Source of the DNA: Cryomorphaceae bacterium
GTDB taxonomy: Bacteria; Bacteroidota; Bacteroidia; Flavobacteriales; UBA7430
Reading direction: 5' to 3'
DNA: 64,000 nucleotides
NCBI GenBank assembly: GCA_019649675.1
Contig: BOWN01000001.1
Span: forward strand, 145,979-209,978
In this document: positions 10,307 through 23,271 of the stretch, in pieces
Numbering within the stretch: position 1 is the stretch's first letter
How the letters are laid out: every line of letters begins with the position of its first letter
Notes under the pieces: model-generated
The model's database searches: none
Seen by the model: the letters and a program-made list of their open reading frames with translations, nothing else
Told to the model about the DNA's origin: nothing
Made by a program: the position numbers and the translations under genes

Positions 10307-13300
10307 CTAATTTCCAAAAGAAAACCGGAGTTTTATACCAAAACTGCTATTTGCAGTATCGAAAGAATTGGCCACTTCATACTTCTTTACCATGCGATCG
10401 TAAAACAACTGAATATTTATACGTTCACTTAAGACATAATCTGCAGAAGTTTTTATAGAAACGTCTGTACTTCCACTTACTGGTTGGTGCGTATTTTCTT
10501 CTAGACTTCTTATTGCGGAAGCTGTTTTACGAATGGATAGATCCAAATTTAAATCGAGATTTGAAGAAAAAGTTTTACTTCCATTTGGAGTAGACATGGT
10601 CACTTCAAAATCATTTATTCGATAACCTACACCAACTGTTAAACTTTTACCAGCTTGTTCCTGAACTTGGTTATTATTAAGACTCAATGAAACCTGTCGA
10701 TCTTTAGAAATCTCAAAACGAGTAGTAAGACTATTATTCATGGTCATATCAAACCTAATAAGTGGACTAAATTGCTCCGAAATGTTTACAGTTTGAATTT
10801 GAAACTCTGTCAAGAAGTCACCACTTACATCAAAGTTATCAGGATTATTCTCTATTGTTCCAGTAAATGGTGATTCTAAATCATTAAAAAACAAATTGGT
10901 TTGATATGAGCTTATTGAATATGTAGAAGTATAACCATGAGATACCGAAACCGTTTTAAAGTGCTTTTTTACCCAAGGAATAGATGTTAACCCATCGTAT
11001 TTAACATTCCAGTTTGGTAAAGGGATTTTTGGAAATCTATCTAAACTTTGAGACGAGACATCAGTTCCAGAATATGCTGCCATAAATGCAGGAATTAAGA
11101 CTTCTTGTGAGTTCGGACCAAACCCTACTGGATAATTGTCTGATGGACTGTAGGGTACACTATATGAAATTGCAACACGCTTAGCCATTTCAGACCTCAT
11201 ATTTCTGAAATCATCAAATGTTTGAGAAGAGTTAATCTCCATTGGCCTAAAGGCAGTTCTTATGGCGAGGAAAGACATGTTAAAACTTCCAGTTCGATTT
11301 TCATTTAACAACTCAAAAATTGGGATATCAGCACCACCATTGTTTTTAAATAAAGATGAGGTATTTGTGGTTTCACTCCTTTGAGCTGTAATTTGAATAC
11401 GGAGTTTTTTAATTGGCTCAACAGTAGACCTTATATTCAATCGTGATGTGTATTGTTGAGTAAAAGGTTGGTTCAAGAGTGTGTCAGATGTAATCCAACC
11501 ATTTGAAGCAAAACGATTTAAATCTGACTCTTTTGGCTGTTCTCCCAGAAGATATCTCCATCCTGGGGCAGAGTTTGGACTAAATCTTTGTGCCATACCA
11601 AAAAACTCTGAAGTAGGTTTGAATCCTGGCAACATTGAACCATTTGTTTCATCGTAACTCATATTAACATTTTTCACTGAAAATGCAATACGTGCAAAAT
11701 TAGAAAAAAGACTTACGATATGATCTAAGGTGTTTTTTTCTTCCTCTTCCTCCTCATCATCATCTGAATCTTCATTCTCTAAACTCTTATTTTTGCTCCT
11801 AGAATCTTTAGCAACACTTCGCGAGTCTGATCGACCATTTTTAGAACCACCTCTGCTGTTACTCTGATTCGAATTTAAACTCTTTATAAAAGGCACTTTA
11901 TTGTATAAAGTATTCATATTGAGTTGAGCATTAATACGCTTTTTATTAGTATTCTGAATGACATTACCCAAATTTATAGAGTCATTCACCAACGCCATTG
12001 ATCCAGCGTTCCAATCATAAGTACCACTATAATTTAATGTTAAACTCACCCAATCTGTAAGCGGAAACTTATTAATCGGAACCGTATATCTAACGTCGTA
12101 TTGGTGGTGATACATGGTTGGTCGCCCGAATGTTAAAATACTATCGCGGAGGGCATCTCGCTCAGCCTGTGTATCAATTTTACCCTCTGGCTCGTCAATG
12201 ATGGATCGAGTATTAGAAGAAAAATTTAATTTCACACTTCGAGCCAAATCATATTTAATATTAAAATTTTGAGTAAGATTGAATAGCTTATTAAACATTG
12301 TATCTGGTTCAACAATGTTAAGTGGAACTGTTGCATTTAAACTCGCAATATTCCTCATTTTCATTTCTGAATATGACTTATTGAAATCGGTACGATACGA
12401 TATTGTTTTAGGAAGTAAGTAAAAGTTAAAATCTTTTATTAGGCGTAAACTTTTAGATTTCTTTAAAAACTTAATTTTACTAAATGGTTTGTAATTTTTA
12501 GGACTATTATTATAATTGTATCCAATACCACCACTATTCTCTCTCATTAAACTAAAATCAGTGTTAATGTTACGATTAAAAACTTCATTGTAAGAATATG
12601 TTAAACTAATATTCTCAATATCATATAATCTACTTTTAGAACCTGCTCTACTCCCTTTACCACCTCGATTGCTTTTAGCATTTCGACCAGCTTTTCCATC
12701 TTTGGTATTATTTTTACCTTTCCCTGTGCTTCTTTCTTTTCTTACATTTGTAAAATTGATTGACCGACGTAGAGTGTAATTTTGTACAACATTACGTAAA
12801 GTATCTTTAGCTCCTTCACTCATCGATTCATCAGCAAGTGCTGCTTGTAATTCTACATCCGGATCTAAAGGATTAAACTGAGGTGTTAAAATAGTTTCAG
12901 AAATACCAATAAAAACAGGAATCTTTACGTTAGCATTTTCAGGAAACAACTTTCCTAGTTCTACGTTTGAAGTTAGGTTGTATTGACGTATTTGTTCTTT
13001 GCTTCGTTCGGTAACACTTTGTTCAAGACTACCAAAACCAACAGTACTCATATTTCCTGCAAGAGTCAAATTTCCAAAATCGGCAAAACGTGTTTTAACC
13101 TGTCCTTTGGCAGCATAACCTCCACGTTCGTCAAAATCGGTTAAACGAAGCTCATTGACCCATAACTCAGCACACTTAGGCAATTCATCATCTACAGGAT
13201 TAAAAGCAGAATCTAATTCTGGGTTTCGAGCGCCTAGCATAATGGTTCGGACATTACCCAAATTTGGGTTACCCATGATTGTAATTCTTATTTCTTCACC

Positions 13301-16300
13301 AGGAGGATAATAATAATATGGCTCTGTAAAACTTACGTTTACATTACCACTTCTTATTTCATTATTTCTTGCAGCTTTGGCGGCTTTTAAAATATCAAAA
13401 TCAATTTCTACTTGATTTTCTTCAGGCCAAACTTCATCTCTCGCAGATGCACCCCAAGGGGTTACCTTTAAAGGAATTTCATATTCATAATAATTTAGAT
13501 TATAATCAGTTCCCAATCGAATAAACATACTTAAATCATTATCTGCTAATGGGTATGCAATATTAGTTTCTTCAGCATGAGCAAAAAACTTAATCTTATG
13601 TAAGTTCTCATATCCATGGTTACATTCTTAAATGCACCCCGAGCATCACCATCTTGTAAATCACATAATCTAAAACTAATAGATTGCTCATTTTGTTGAT
13701 TTAGATCCGATGAACCTTGAATTCGTTCTCTCTCAATCCCTGGCGGTAAAACATAATTAATAGGTTCACGACGGCCATTCTCCTCAAGATTTACACAACT
13801 GAAATATCAAACATTGTCTCCTCATTTTCAATTGGCAAATCATTATCAACTAGACTATTTAGATATTTACGCCATTCACCGCGAACCATATCAAAGGAAG
13901 CAAATCTTAAAACACAGGTTCCTGAAAGCCTCTCAAATACATTCGCATAAATCTAATTGATCTAAAATCAGGAATACTACCTATTTTTTTGTCAAAACTA
14001 CGAACAGGAACTTTAAACTGTATCCATCTTGTATCGCTATTTGGACCTGCATTTTCAATAATTGATGTGATATAATTCTCTCCCACTTGATCCAAATCTT
14101 GGGGACGCATACTAATATTATATTGAAAATAAGATTCTGCTTCGCTTAATGTAAAATCATTATTAATATCTTCAATATCTGGAAGTTGAGTGTATGAAGA
14201 TATTGCTTCATCACCTGTTGGTGAATTTCCTTCTAAACCATTGTATTTTTTATAACGCTCTAGAATTCCTTTCTGTTGTGCGTCATAATCATCACCATAA
14301 AAAAAGTGATAGTTATCTGCAGCAGGGTCATCATTTGCATTTAAATATGCATCAGAAGTAAGACCGTATTCATTCTGAATCCTATCTAGATAAGATACAA
14401 TTTCACCAGCTTCAGTTGCAATAAATTCTCGTTCCATTTCATCATTCATACCATCAATACCAACATCTTGAAGAGATCTTGCATCAGCGCCACTATTAAA
14501 TGCTGCAACCAATGCCTGAACAGAAGGAACTCTACCCCAAGCAGTAGTATCAATATTTTCTTCACTCCCATCTATTGGCAATCCATTTTCATAACTTTTT
14601 CTAGAATCTTTAAGTATATCCTCAGAAACATTTCCTAAATTAATATAAAAATCACCACCGGCAGATATGGTATTCTCAAGGAATGGATCCATCATCCAAA
14701 ATTCTAAAAATTCAATATTTGCCGATTCAAAATCATTAGTTTGAATTTGTCTGAATACTCCTCCCCATCGTGATTCAGGATCAATTAATTCTCCATCCGA
14801 ATTTATTCCTGACGAAGTTCCTGGAATACCTTCCACATCAAAATTATAAGGTCCTCTTTCCTCAGGGTAAAATGCCAAATCAAAAGTTCTTAGACGCAAA
14901 GGTTGCCCATGAGGAATATCTTTATCAGGAAAAATTTCATTTATAGAAATTTCACGCACATACGGAGCCTCTCTATCTTCATCACTCAGATGTGAAGGCG
15001 AATAGGCAGTTTTTCTTTGTAAATCTGAATTAATTGTATACCAAGATAACAAAGCACGATTGTAACCATAACTTAAATTATTAGTCTCGAATGCTTCGGG
15101 AAATAAGTCTGGATCTTGAGGAGTACTTGCTAAACTCCAGGATTGAGAATTTCTAATATCAATGGGCGATTGACTGTTCTCAAAATCATCTATGTAGGCA
15201 GTTCCTGTTTCATCAACATTTATAGTTTTTGGATGTCCAGGAATAAACTGTGCAAATTCTCCTGTTAGAATTATATTTGACTTCTCTTTAGTTTGTATCA
15301 ATGGAAGTTTATCTATAATTTTAGTAATGATAGGTGCTTCGGTTTTATATGAACCATTTATACCCCAAATCGTATTTGAAATCGGTTCATCCCCCATATT
15401 AATTTTAGGTGTTTGACTATTTTCGGAAAGATTCAAAATGGTTGCACCAAGAATTAAATCATCATTAAATTTATAATCAGCATGCAAACCTAAATAACGT
15501 TTGGTCATCCATGTGTAACCAGAATTATTTTCAAGCGAAACATCAATTTGTTGTCCTGAACTTAAAATTCCTTCATCAATAATTTTAACTCTTCCTAAAT
15601 TATAATCTACCGTATAATGAACATTTTCTTCTAAAGGTGTTCCACCCATAGAAACTGTTACAGAACCTTGAGGGATAGACATTGCGTTTAGTGGAATATC
15701 AGCACCGGAAGAAGATTTATATTGTCCTCTTAATATAAATTTATTAAGCTCAGCTACTTGGGAAGCTGCAGTTTTGGTTGAATCATAAAGTGCATCAAAG
15801 ACATATTGATCTGCAAGATCATTGTTAAGACCTGCCTCATTGAATTTTGTTCTTAAATAATCGCCAAATGGCTCTCTAGAAGGTAAATAAACACGACCAT
15901 TAGAAGTTTTAATAGTTAGGTTTGGTATAAAATCAAAAACACCATTCGCACCAGGATCTAAATTTTGATTTAAATTGTCCAAATTCAAAGTTTGTATAAG
16001 CAACTCTCCACTTAATCCTTCTTCAGGTATAAATGGTAAAGGTGTCCCAGAATCATCATCTTGATAAAGAATCTGTAAGTCAAAATCTTCTTTATTTACT
16101 TGATAAGCTCCCAGAGCATAGACATTTTTCATTAATAGTCGCCACATCGGTAAATTAATATCAACAGTAGTACTCTTAAGTAATTTTAGAATCAGAGCAT
16201 CTGGAGAAGCAACATCTGTTGATAGTTCACCAACCTGATATGGAATCCCATTTATTGTATATTGAAATGAAACTGCTAATACTTCATCTGAATTTAAAGC

Positions 16301-17586
16301 TTGATTTAAAGAAATAAATCCAAGTCTCGAATCAAAACTATATTCTGAACTGGATAATTTTTTTGCATTTTCAATTTTCTCATAATCAACCGCTTGTTCA
16401 TATCCTGTACCATTTAACTGACTAGTGATTTGACTCACAGATCTAATATTTGGAAAGTCTGTAACTAATATTTCGGGACCCAAACTATTATTTCTGTTAT
16501 CAGGATAAGGTGTATTTAAAGAACCTGCATAGACATTGGTTGTATTGTGTACATTACTTAGTTGTTCACCTAAATCTTGGAATGCCAAAACATTTCTAAC
16601 ATTTTGTGTAACACCAGATCTATTAGTTACCCAAACCTCTAAATTGGTAATTATTATATTAGAATTGATAATTGGCATATTAGACAATGCCATATCGTAA
16701 TTATCATAAAAATACTGTGCTAAAAAATAGTGCTTATTGGCTTCATAATCATCCGCATATATTTCGAAATTTGTAGTTTGAGCACCACCATCCACACGAA
16801 TTGTACTTGTTTCAGATTTTTGTTCTGAAAAGACCGTTGTCAATGTAGCTCTTCCAAATTGAAGTTGCATTTTAATTCCAAATAAACTTTGCGTACCAGC
16901 AATTAACGAACCACTCAGAGGAAGACTCACATTACCGAGCTCAATTTTTTGAGAATCTCATCCTCGTCACCGGTATACTCAAGCTTCATTTGATTTTCAA
17001 AATCAAACTGACTCTCAGTATCATAGTTGGTTCTTAAAGCCAACTTAGTTCCAATCTTACCAATCACATTCATCTGGATACTTTGATTAAAATTAAAAGT
17101 TCCATTACTCTGTTGATTCTGTGTTAAATTTGGATTCTTAGTTTTATCAATATTCCCAGCAAATGTTAGCTCTGCAGCACCCTGTGGACGAATATCAACT
17201 GTATTACCTCCAAAAATTCTACTGAATGATTCACCTCCTATTTGTCTTTTTGGATTTGACCCATCTAAACCTTCACCAAATAAATTTGCTTGAACTTTTT
17301 GTCGCCAATAATTTTTAATTTGCTGATTAAACAACCACTGTTTATAAGCAGACTCACTCATAAAAGTTGGGCGTTCTAGATTAAGACTTCCAATAGACTT
17401 CTGAAAAGTAAAACTTCCGCTCTCAGTGCTATATTCAACCGATTCGTTAAAATTTTCTGGATCACTAAATAGCATTTGCGGATAAGGTAATCCCACACTA
17501 TCATTTTGAGCCTTCACAGAACTTGTGCAAAGGAATAAAACAAAACAAATTAAAAATATATTTATTGAGGCTCTACTGGGCTTCAC
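10307..17586 (-). CDS. sprA: SprA/Sov, outer-membrane translocon of the type IX secretion system (frameshifted)
   Basis: SprA is the giant beta-barrel through which type IX cargo crosses the outer membrane; it is also needed for gliding in flavobacteria. The span gives ~2,426 residues, close to the ~2,400 of characterised SprA. There is a signal peptide (SINIFLICFVLFLCTSSVKAQ) and the N-terminal family stretch FMSESAYKQWLFNQQIKNYWR, IGGESFSRIFGG and FAGNIDKTKNPNL. Repeated barrel-strand sequence runs to a C-terminus ending in aromatic-rich GIKLRFSFGN. Breaks lie near 16,927 and between 13,530 and 13,910. The GTG start (17,584-17,586) overlaps the ruvA stop by one base, so it is co-transcribed with ruvA, an arrangement usual in Bacteroidota. 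A Ser/Lys/Arg-rich low-complexity and acidic stretch occurs near 11,740-11,870. Confidence 0.95.
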
Positions 17587-18168
17587 TACATCTGCTTTAA
17601 CGCTTTTTTAACCAGCTCCTCAACTTCCATATCTGGCGTTTCATCCAAAAGTTTATCTACCATTTTGTGAACCGCTTTCATTGGGAAGCCAAGAACTTCT
17701 AGTGCATATAACGCTTCTTCTCTATTTCTATTGCCAGATTTAAGAGTAATTTCAATATTATCAAATGCTTTTAGCATTTTATCTTTCAAGTCAAGAATAA
17801 TTCTTTGAGGCAGTTTTGGCTCCAATTCCTTTGATAGAGGTTATTAGTGTAATATTTTCACTCACGATAGCATCTCTAATTTCTTCTGGCAACATAGACG
17901 ACAATATAACTCTTGCAGTTGAAGCCCCTACGCCTGAAACAGATATTAATAATCTAAATATTTGACGCTCCAATTTATTGTGAAAACCAAATAGAGTGTG
18001 AGAATCTTCCTTGATAACAAGGTGTGAATATAACTTACATGACTCCGATTCTCCTATCTTAGAATAGGTGTTTAAAGATATGTTAAGCAAATAACCTACA
18101 CCATTACATTCAATTATAACGTATGCTGGATTGAGCTCAACTAGTTTTCCTTGAATATGAGTAATCAT
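17586..18168 (-). CDS. ruvA: Holliday junction branch migration protein RuvA (one frameshift)
   Basis: RuvA binds four-way junctions and loads RuvB. The N-terminal OB-fold reads MITHIQGKLVELNPAYVIIECNGVGYLLNIS. A helix-hairpin-helix pair follows (FRLLISVSGVGASTARVILSS and ITSIKGIGAKTA), and the C-terminal RuvB-contact domain is EEALYALEVLGFPMKAVHKMVDKLL. The frame breaks near 17,805-17,825, inside the second HhH (the expected continuation QRIILDLKDK is in another frame). Restored length is ~194 residues, standard. It precedes sprA with a one-base overlap. Confidence 0.95.
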
Positions 18169-18407
18169 ATTTTAACAATTTTATAACCTGCTGCTATACA
18201 ACATTAATTTAGCTATTCTCAAGTATTCTTTTTAGAAGCACAAACATACAAAACGAAAACCGCAGAACAGATTCAAAAATAAAAATGTACCATACAAACA
18301 GAATTTTATATTTAAAAATAGAAAATTTAAAAAGAACTTATTTCAAATTAAAAGTGATTAAGATTGACAAAAATTACTCTTTTTACTAAATAAAATCAAT
18401 TTTAATT

Positions 18408-18415
18408 TACTTTTG
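18408..18415 (+). promoter_or_regulatory. Candidate -7 promoter box of ppc
   Basis: TACTTTTG matches the Bacteroidota TAnnTTTG consensus and lies 30 bases before the ppc ATG in the 270-base divergent gap between ruvA and ppc. No convincing TTG -33 element was seen at the usual spacing. Confidence 0.45.
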
Positions 18416-18445
18416 CAAGTTCGATAATAACACTTTATTTTGAGA

Positions 18446-21019
18446 ATGACTGCACAAACGAAATTAACTCGTTTTAATGAAAATGTTGTATCAAAATACC
18501 AGATTTACAACAGTCTTTTCATGACCCTACCCTTTGACTCGATAAGTAATACGGGCTTGTTACTTCCATTATTTCATGATATTTGTAATAAAGGATTCTC
18601 CATGGGTAAAAACCCTACAGAAATTGTAGACAATTTTTTTAAAAAACAACAAGAAAATTTTTCTGAAGAAGAAAAAATAAATCTTCTTTTTAGATTTATT
18701 CAGTTCATCGAACGTCAGGTTGTTTTGTTTGATGCAATTGAAGATGCCTCATTTCCTATTGTAAACAATATGAATGGAATTGGTACACTAAGAAGTTTAA
18801 AAGAGATTGCTTATTCAAAAAACAAAAAAGAAGAACTGAAAAAATACTTAGAAGAGTTTAAAGTTCGAATTGTATTAACAGCTCATCCTACTCAATTTTA
18901 TCCTGGTGAAGTACTAGGTATAATTACTGATTTAGATAAAGCCATACAAAAAGACAATCTAGTTCTAATTAAAAAACTTCTATCTCAATTAGGTAAAACG
19001 AGATTTTTTAAAAAGGTAAAACCATCACCTTATGATGAGGCAGTTAATCTAATTTGGTATTTAGAAAATGTATTTTACCATTCTGTTAGCAAAATTTACA
19101 ATTACATAGAATCAAATATATTTGAAGGCACAAAATCAGATAATCAAATAATTGATCTAGGATTTTGGCCAGGTGGAGACAGGGATGGAAATCCTTTTGT
19201 TACAACCCAAATCACACTTGATGTCGCTGAAAAATTACGTCAAACTGTGTTAAAAAATTACCACATAGACATCAAACGATTGAAAAGACGATTGACTTTT
19301 AGTGGAGTTCAGGAAATTCTATCTTCTTTAGAAGTTAAAATCTACAAACATGTTACAAGAAGCTATAAAACAATTGACATATCTCAAGAATTAGTATTAG
19401 AAGAATTAGAAAAAGCAAAAAAAATAGTTGTTGAACAACACCAATCTTTATTTATTGATGAATTAAATGATGTCATAAATAAAGTTCGAATTTTTGGTTT
19501 TCATTTTGCTAGTCTTGACATAAGACAAGACAGTAGGATACATCATGATGCTTTTACAAATATGGTCAAAAACCTTATAGAAATTGGTGACACTACTTTT
19601 CCTAAAAACTATTCAACACTTTCTGAAAAAGACCAAATTAACATCTTATCGCAAGTAAAAGGCAGCGTTGACATAAACATATTAACAGATGAACTATCTG
19701 TTAAAACTATGGAATCTATTTTTGCATTAAAAACTATTCAACAAAGAAATGGAGAACGAGGTGCCAACAGATATATTATTAGTAATAATCAAAGTGCATT
19801 AAATATAATGGAAACTTTTGCTATGCTTAATTTATCTGGATTTAAAGAATATGTCCCTGTAGATGTTATCCCCTTATTTGAAACTGTAGAAGATCTAAAG
19901 AATGCAGAAAAAGTGATGCGAACTGTATACAAAAACAGAAACTATAGAACACATCTCAAGCAAAGGGATAATAAGCAAACTATTATGCTGGGATTTTCTG
20001 ATGGCACTAAAGATGGTGGTTATTTGATGGCCAACTGGGGAATATTCAAAGCAAAAGAAGCATTAACAAAAATATCAAGAGAGTACGGTATTGAAGTCAT
20101 ATTTTTTGATGGTCGCGGAGGCCCTCCTGCCAGAGGTGGGGGGAAAACGCATCAATTTTATGCATCATTAGGACCATCCATAGAACATAAGCAAATTCAA
20201 TTGACAATTCAAGGGCAAACAATAAGTTCAAATTTTGGAACACTAAATTCATCTCAATTTAACTTAGAGCAATTACTGAGTTCTGGCATAAAGAATGAAG
20301 TTTTACAAGTAATCAATTAGAAAATAAACATAGAGTTCTCATTGAGGATTTAGCTAAGAGAGTTATAATAAATAAAGATTTTAAAAACCACCCTAAATTC
20401 CTTCCATATTTGGATGAAATGAGTACACTTAAATACTATTCAAAAACAAACATTGGGAGTAGACCTTCTATAAGATCTTCTTCAGATACATTAGATTTTT
20501 CTGCACTGAGAGCAATTCCTTTTGTAGGAGTTGGAGTCAATTAAAACAAAATGTTCCTGGATTTTACGGCCTTGGTTCCCATTAAAAACATACGAAGATT
20601 CTGGTAGACTTGATGAAATCATCACATTTTATAATGAATCCGATTTCTTTAAACCTTGCTAGAAAATAGTATGATGAGTTTAACAAAATCATTCTTAAAT
20701 TAACTAGTTACATGTCAAAGTGACCCTATTTATGGAGACTTTTGGGAAAATTTAATTTATGAGGAATATAAAACAACTAAACGATTACTTTGAAAATATC
20801 AGGTCAACAAGAACTTATGGAAAATTACCCTGAGGGTAAAGCCTCTATTGAAATTAGAGAACAAATTGTTCTACCTCTTTTAACTATTCAACAGTATGCA
20901 TTAAAACAAATTCAAGAACTTAAAAATCAAAATCCATCATCTAAAGAAATCACTATTTATGAAAAATGGTGACACGTTCGTTGTTTGGAAATATAAATGC
21001 AAGTAGAAATTCTGCATAA
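18446..21019 (+). CDS. ppc: Phosphoenolpyruvate carboxylase (3' part frameshifted)
   Basis: PEPC carboxylates phosphoenolpyruvate to oxaloacetate, the anaplerotic feed of the TCA cycle. Catalytic motifs are intact in the first 626 residues: VLTAHPTQFYPGEVL (catalytic His), FWPGGDRDGNPFVT, GFSDGTKDGGYLMANW and FFDGRGGPPARGGGKTH (mobile loop with the Gly-rich arginines). After ~20,310 at least five base losses scatter the C-terminus, readable as RPSIRSSSDTLDFSALRAIPFVG, then LMENYPEGKASIEIREQIVLPL, and a normal QN/NA-type end NINASRNSA. Restored length is ~858 residues. An upstream in-frame TTG (18,440) is possible, but ATG 18,446 is preferred. Confidence 0.95.
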
Positions 21020-21036
21020 ACTAAACTTATAGATAG

Positions 21037-23159
21037 CTAAAAATCATCAACTTTAAGAAATCTCGCTCCACTGAATTTTAATTGGTGGGCTCTCATATAT
21101 TCTTTTTTTACTGCATGGTTTGAATCAGAAGATAAGTCTGGGTCTTCAATTAGAATTTCTTTAGCAGTTTTTCTAGCAAATTGTAATATCTTAGAATCCT
21201 TAGACAAATCAGCTAATTTTAAATTTAGAAGTCCACTTTGTCGGGTACCCATAATATCTCCAGGGCCCCTGAGTTTTAAATCTGCATTAGCTATTTCAAA
21301 TCCATCTTGTGTTTGAACCATGGTTTTAATTCTAAATTTTGCATCAGGATTCAACTTAGAATCACTCATTAATATACAGTAAGACTTTTCTGCACCACGA
21401 CCAACTCTCCTCTCAATTGGTGAATTGAGATAAACCAAAACGCTCTGCACTCTCAATTACCATAACTGAAGCATTGGACGTTAACACCTACTTCTATAAC
21501 CGTAGTAGCCACCATAATATGAGTTTCACCTTTTACAAATCGAGTCATTTCGGCTTCTTTATCATTAGATTTCATTCGCCCGTGCACTATGGAAACCTGA
21601 AATTGTGGGCGCGGAAAATGTCTGCAAATACTTTCATAGCCATCCATTAAATCTTTATAATCTAAAGTATCACTCTCTTCAATTAATGGATAAACAATAT
21701 AAACTTGGCGACCTAACTCAATTTCTTTCTTTAAGAAATGAAAAAGTGATAAACGGTGTTTATCCATCTTATGTAGCGTTGTAATAGGCTTTCTGCCTGG
21801 GGGAAGTTCGTCAATAACCGAAATATCTAAATCGCCGTAAACAGTCATAGCCAAAGTTCTTGGAATAGGTGTTGCAGTCATCACTAATACATGAGGAGGC
21901 TTATTATTTTTTTTCCACATCTTTGACCGCTGTGAAACGCCAAATCGATGCTGTTCATCAATAATTGCAACTCCCAAGTTGTTATACTTCACTTTATCTT
22001 CTATAAGCGCATGAGTTCCAACAAGAATATCCAATTCACCAGACTCTAAAGCTTCATGTATTTCACGTCTCCGAGCGGTTTTTGTAGATCCAGTAAGTAA
22101 TGCCATATTAATACCTAAAGCATTTACCATTTCTTCTAAACTTTGAAAATGTTGTGTAGCTAAAATTTCTGTTGGTGCCATTAAACAAGATTGAAAACCA
22201 TTGTCTTTAGCCATCAACATTACCATTAATGCCACAATAGTTTTTCCAGAACCTACATCTCCCTGTACCAATCTATTCATTTGCTTACCCGAAGCCACAT
22301 CTGTTCGAATTTCTTTTAGTACACGCTTTTGAGCATCTGTCAATTCAAAGGGCAATAGTTCTTTATAAAACAAATTAAAATGATCCCCGATATTCGAAAA
22401 TGGGTAAGATAAATTAATTTTTTTTCGATGGTGTTTCATTTTCAACAAGCCCAACTGTATAAAGAAAAATTCTTCAAATTTCAATCTTCTAATAGCTTGA
22501 GCTAAAAGAAAATCAGATTTTGGAAAATGAATGTTTATTAAGGCATCTCTCTTTGTTATCAGCTTGTATTCTTTTTGAATTTCTGAGGAAAGTGTTTCAG
22601 GTATCACCTTTGAAACTTGTTCTAATAATCTATGCATTAATTTTGCGATACCTTTTGAGTGTAAAAACTTTCTTGAAAGCTTTTCAGTTGATGGATATAC
22701 ACCTTGCATAGCTGTAACCAAGCTCTTTTTATAGGCTTCTATTGTTTCTATTTCCGGATGAGAAATACTAAAAACACCTTTATATGATGTAGGCTTTCCA
22801 AAAACAACAATTTTCTCATTTCTTTTAAGTGATTTCTTAATCCATGAAACACCTTTAAACCAAACAAGTTCCATTGAGGAGGTCTCATCTTCAAATACAG
22901 CTTTCAATCTTTTTTTACGCCCAGTACCCTCTTCCCTAAAGCTTGCAATTTTCCCAATTACTTGAACATCGGTCAAATCATCTTTTAATTGATTAATCTT
23001 GTAAAACTGGGTTTTATCTATATAGCGAAATGGATAGAGTTCGAGCAAATCTCTGTAAGAAAATATATGTAACTCTTTTTGCAGAACCTCAGCACGTTGA
23101 GGTCCAACCCCTTTTAGGAATTCTATGGGCGTATCAAGCATGTGAGAATTTTGGGACAT
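21037..23159 (-). CDS. recG: ATP-dependent DNA helicase RecG (one frameshift)
   Basis: RecG regresses stalled forks and processes recombination intermediates. It begins MLDTPIEFLKGVGPQRAEVLQKEL. A wedge OB-fold (VQVIGKIASFREEGTGRKKRL) is followed by helicase motifs: LVQGDVGSGKTIVALMVMLMA (Walker A), APTEILATQHF, AIIDEQHRFGV (DEQH), LVMTATPIPRTLAMTVYGDL. The C-terminal part has VATTVIEVGVNV, and after a break near 21,453-21,470 it continues HQLRGRVGRG-like, then ILMSDSKLNPDAKFRIKTM and LKLRGPGDIMGTRQSG. Restored length is ~700 residues. It is convergent with ppc; the two stops are 17 bases apart. The ATG at 23,157-23,159 is preferred over a TTG two codons upstream. Confidence 0.95.
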
Positions 23160-23211
23160 AAACAAATTTTATCAAATGTAAGCTATCAAAAGATGAGTTC
23201 AAAAACACAAA

Positions 23212-23241
23212 TTGATTTTGAAAGTAATTTTAGTAGATTTG
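23212..23241 (+). promoter_or_regulatory. Candidate promoter of the acyl-CoA ligase gene
   Basis: TTG at 23,212-23,214 and TAGATTTG at 23,234-23,241 are separated by 19 bases, matching the Bacteroidota TTG/TAnnTTTG layout, and the start codon follows 30 bases later. Confidence 0.55.
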
Positions 23242-23271
23242 AAATAAATTTATAACATTTAGCACTAAACT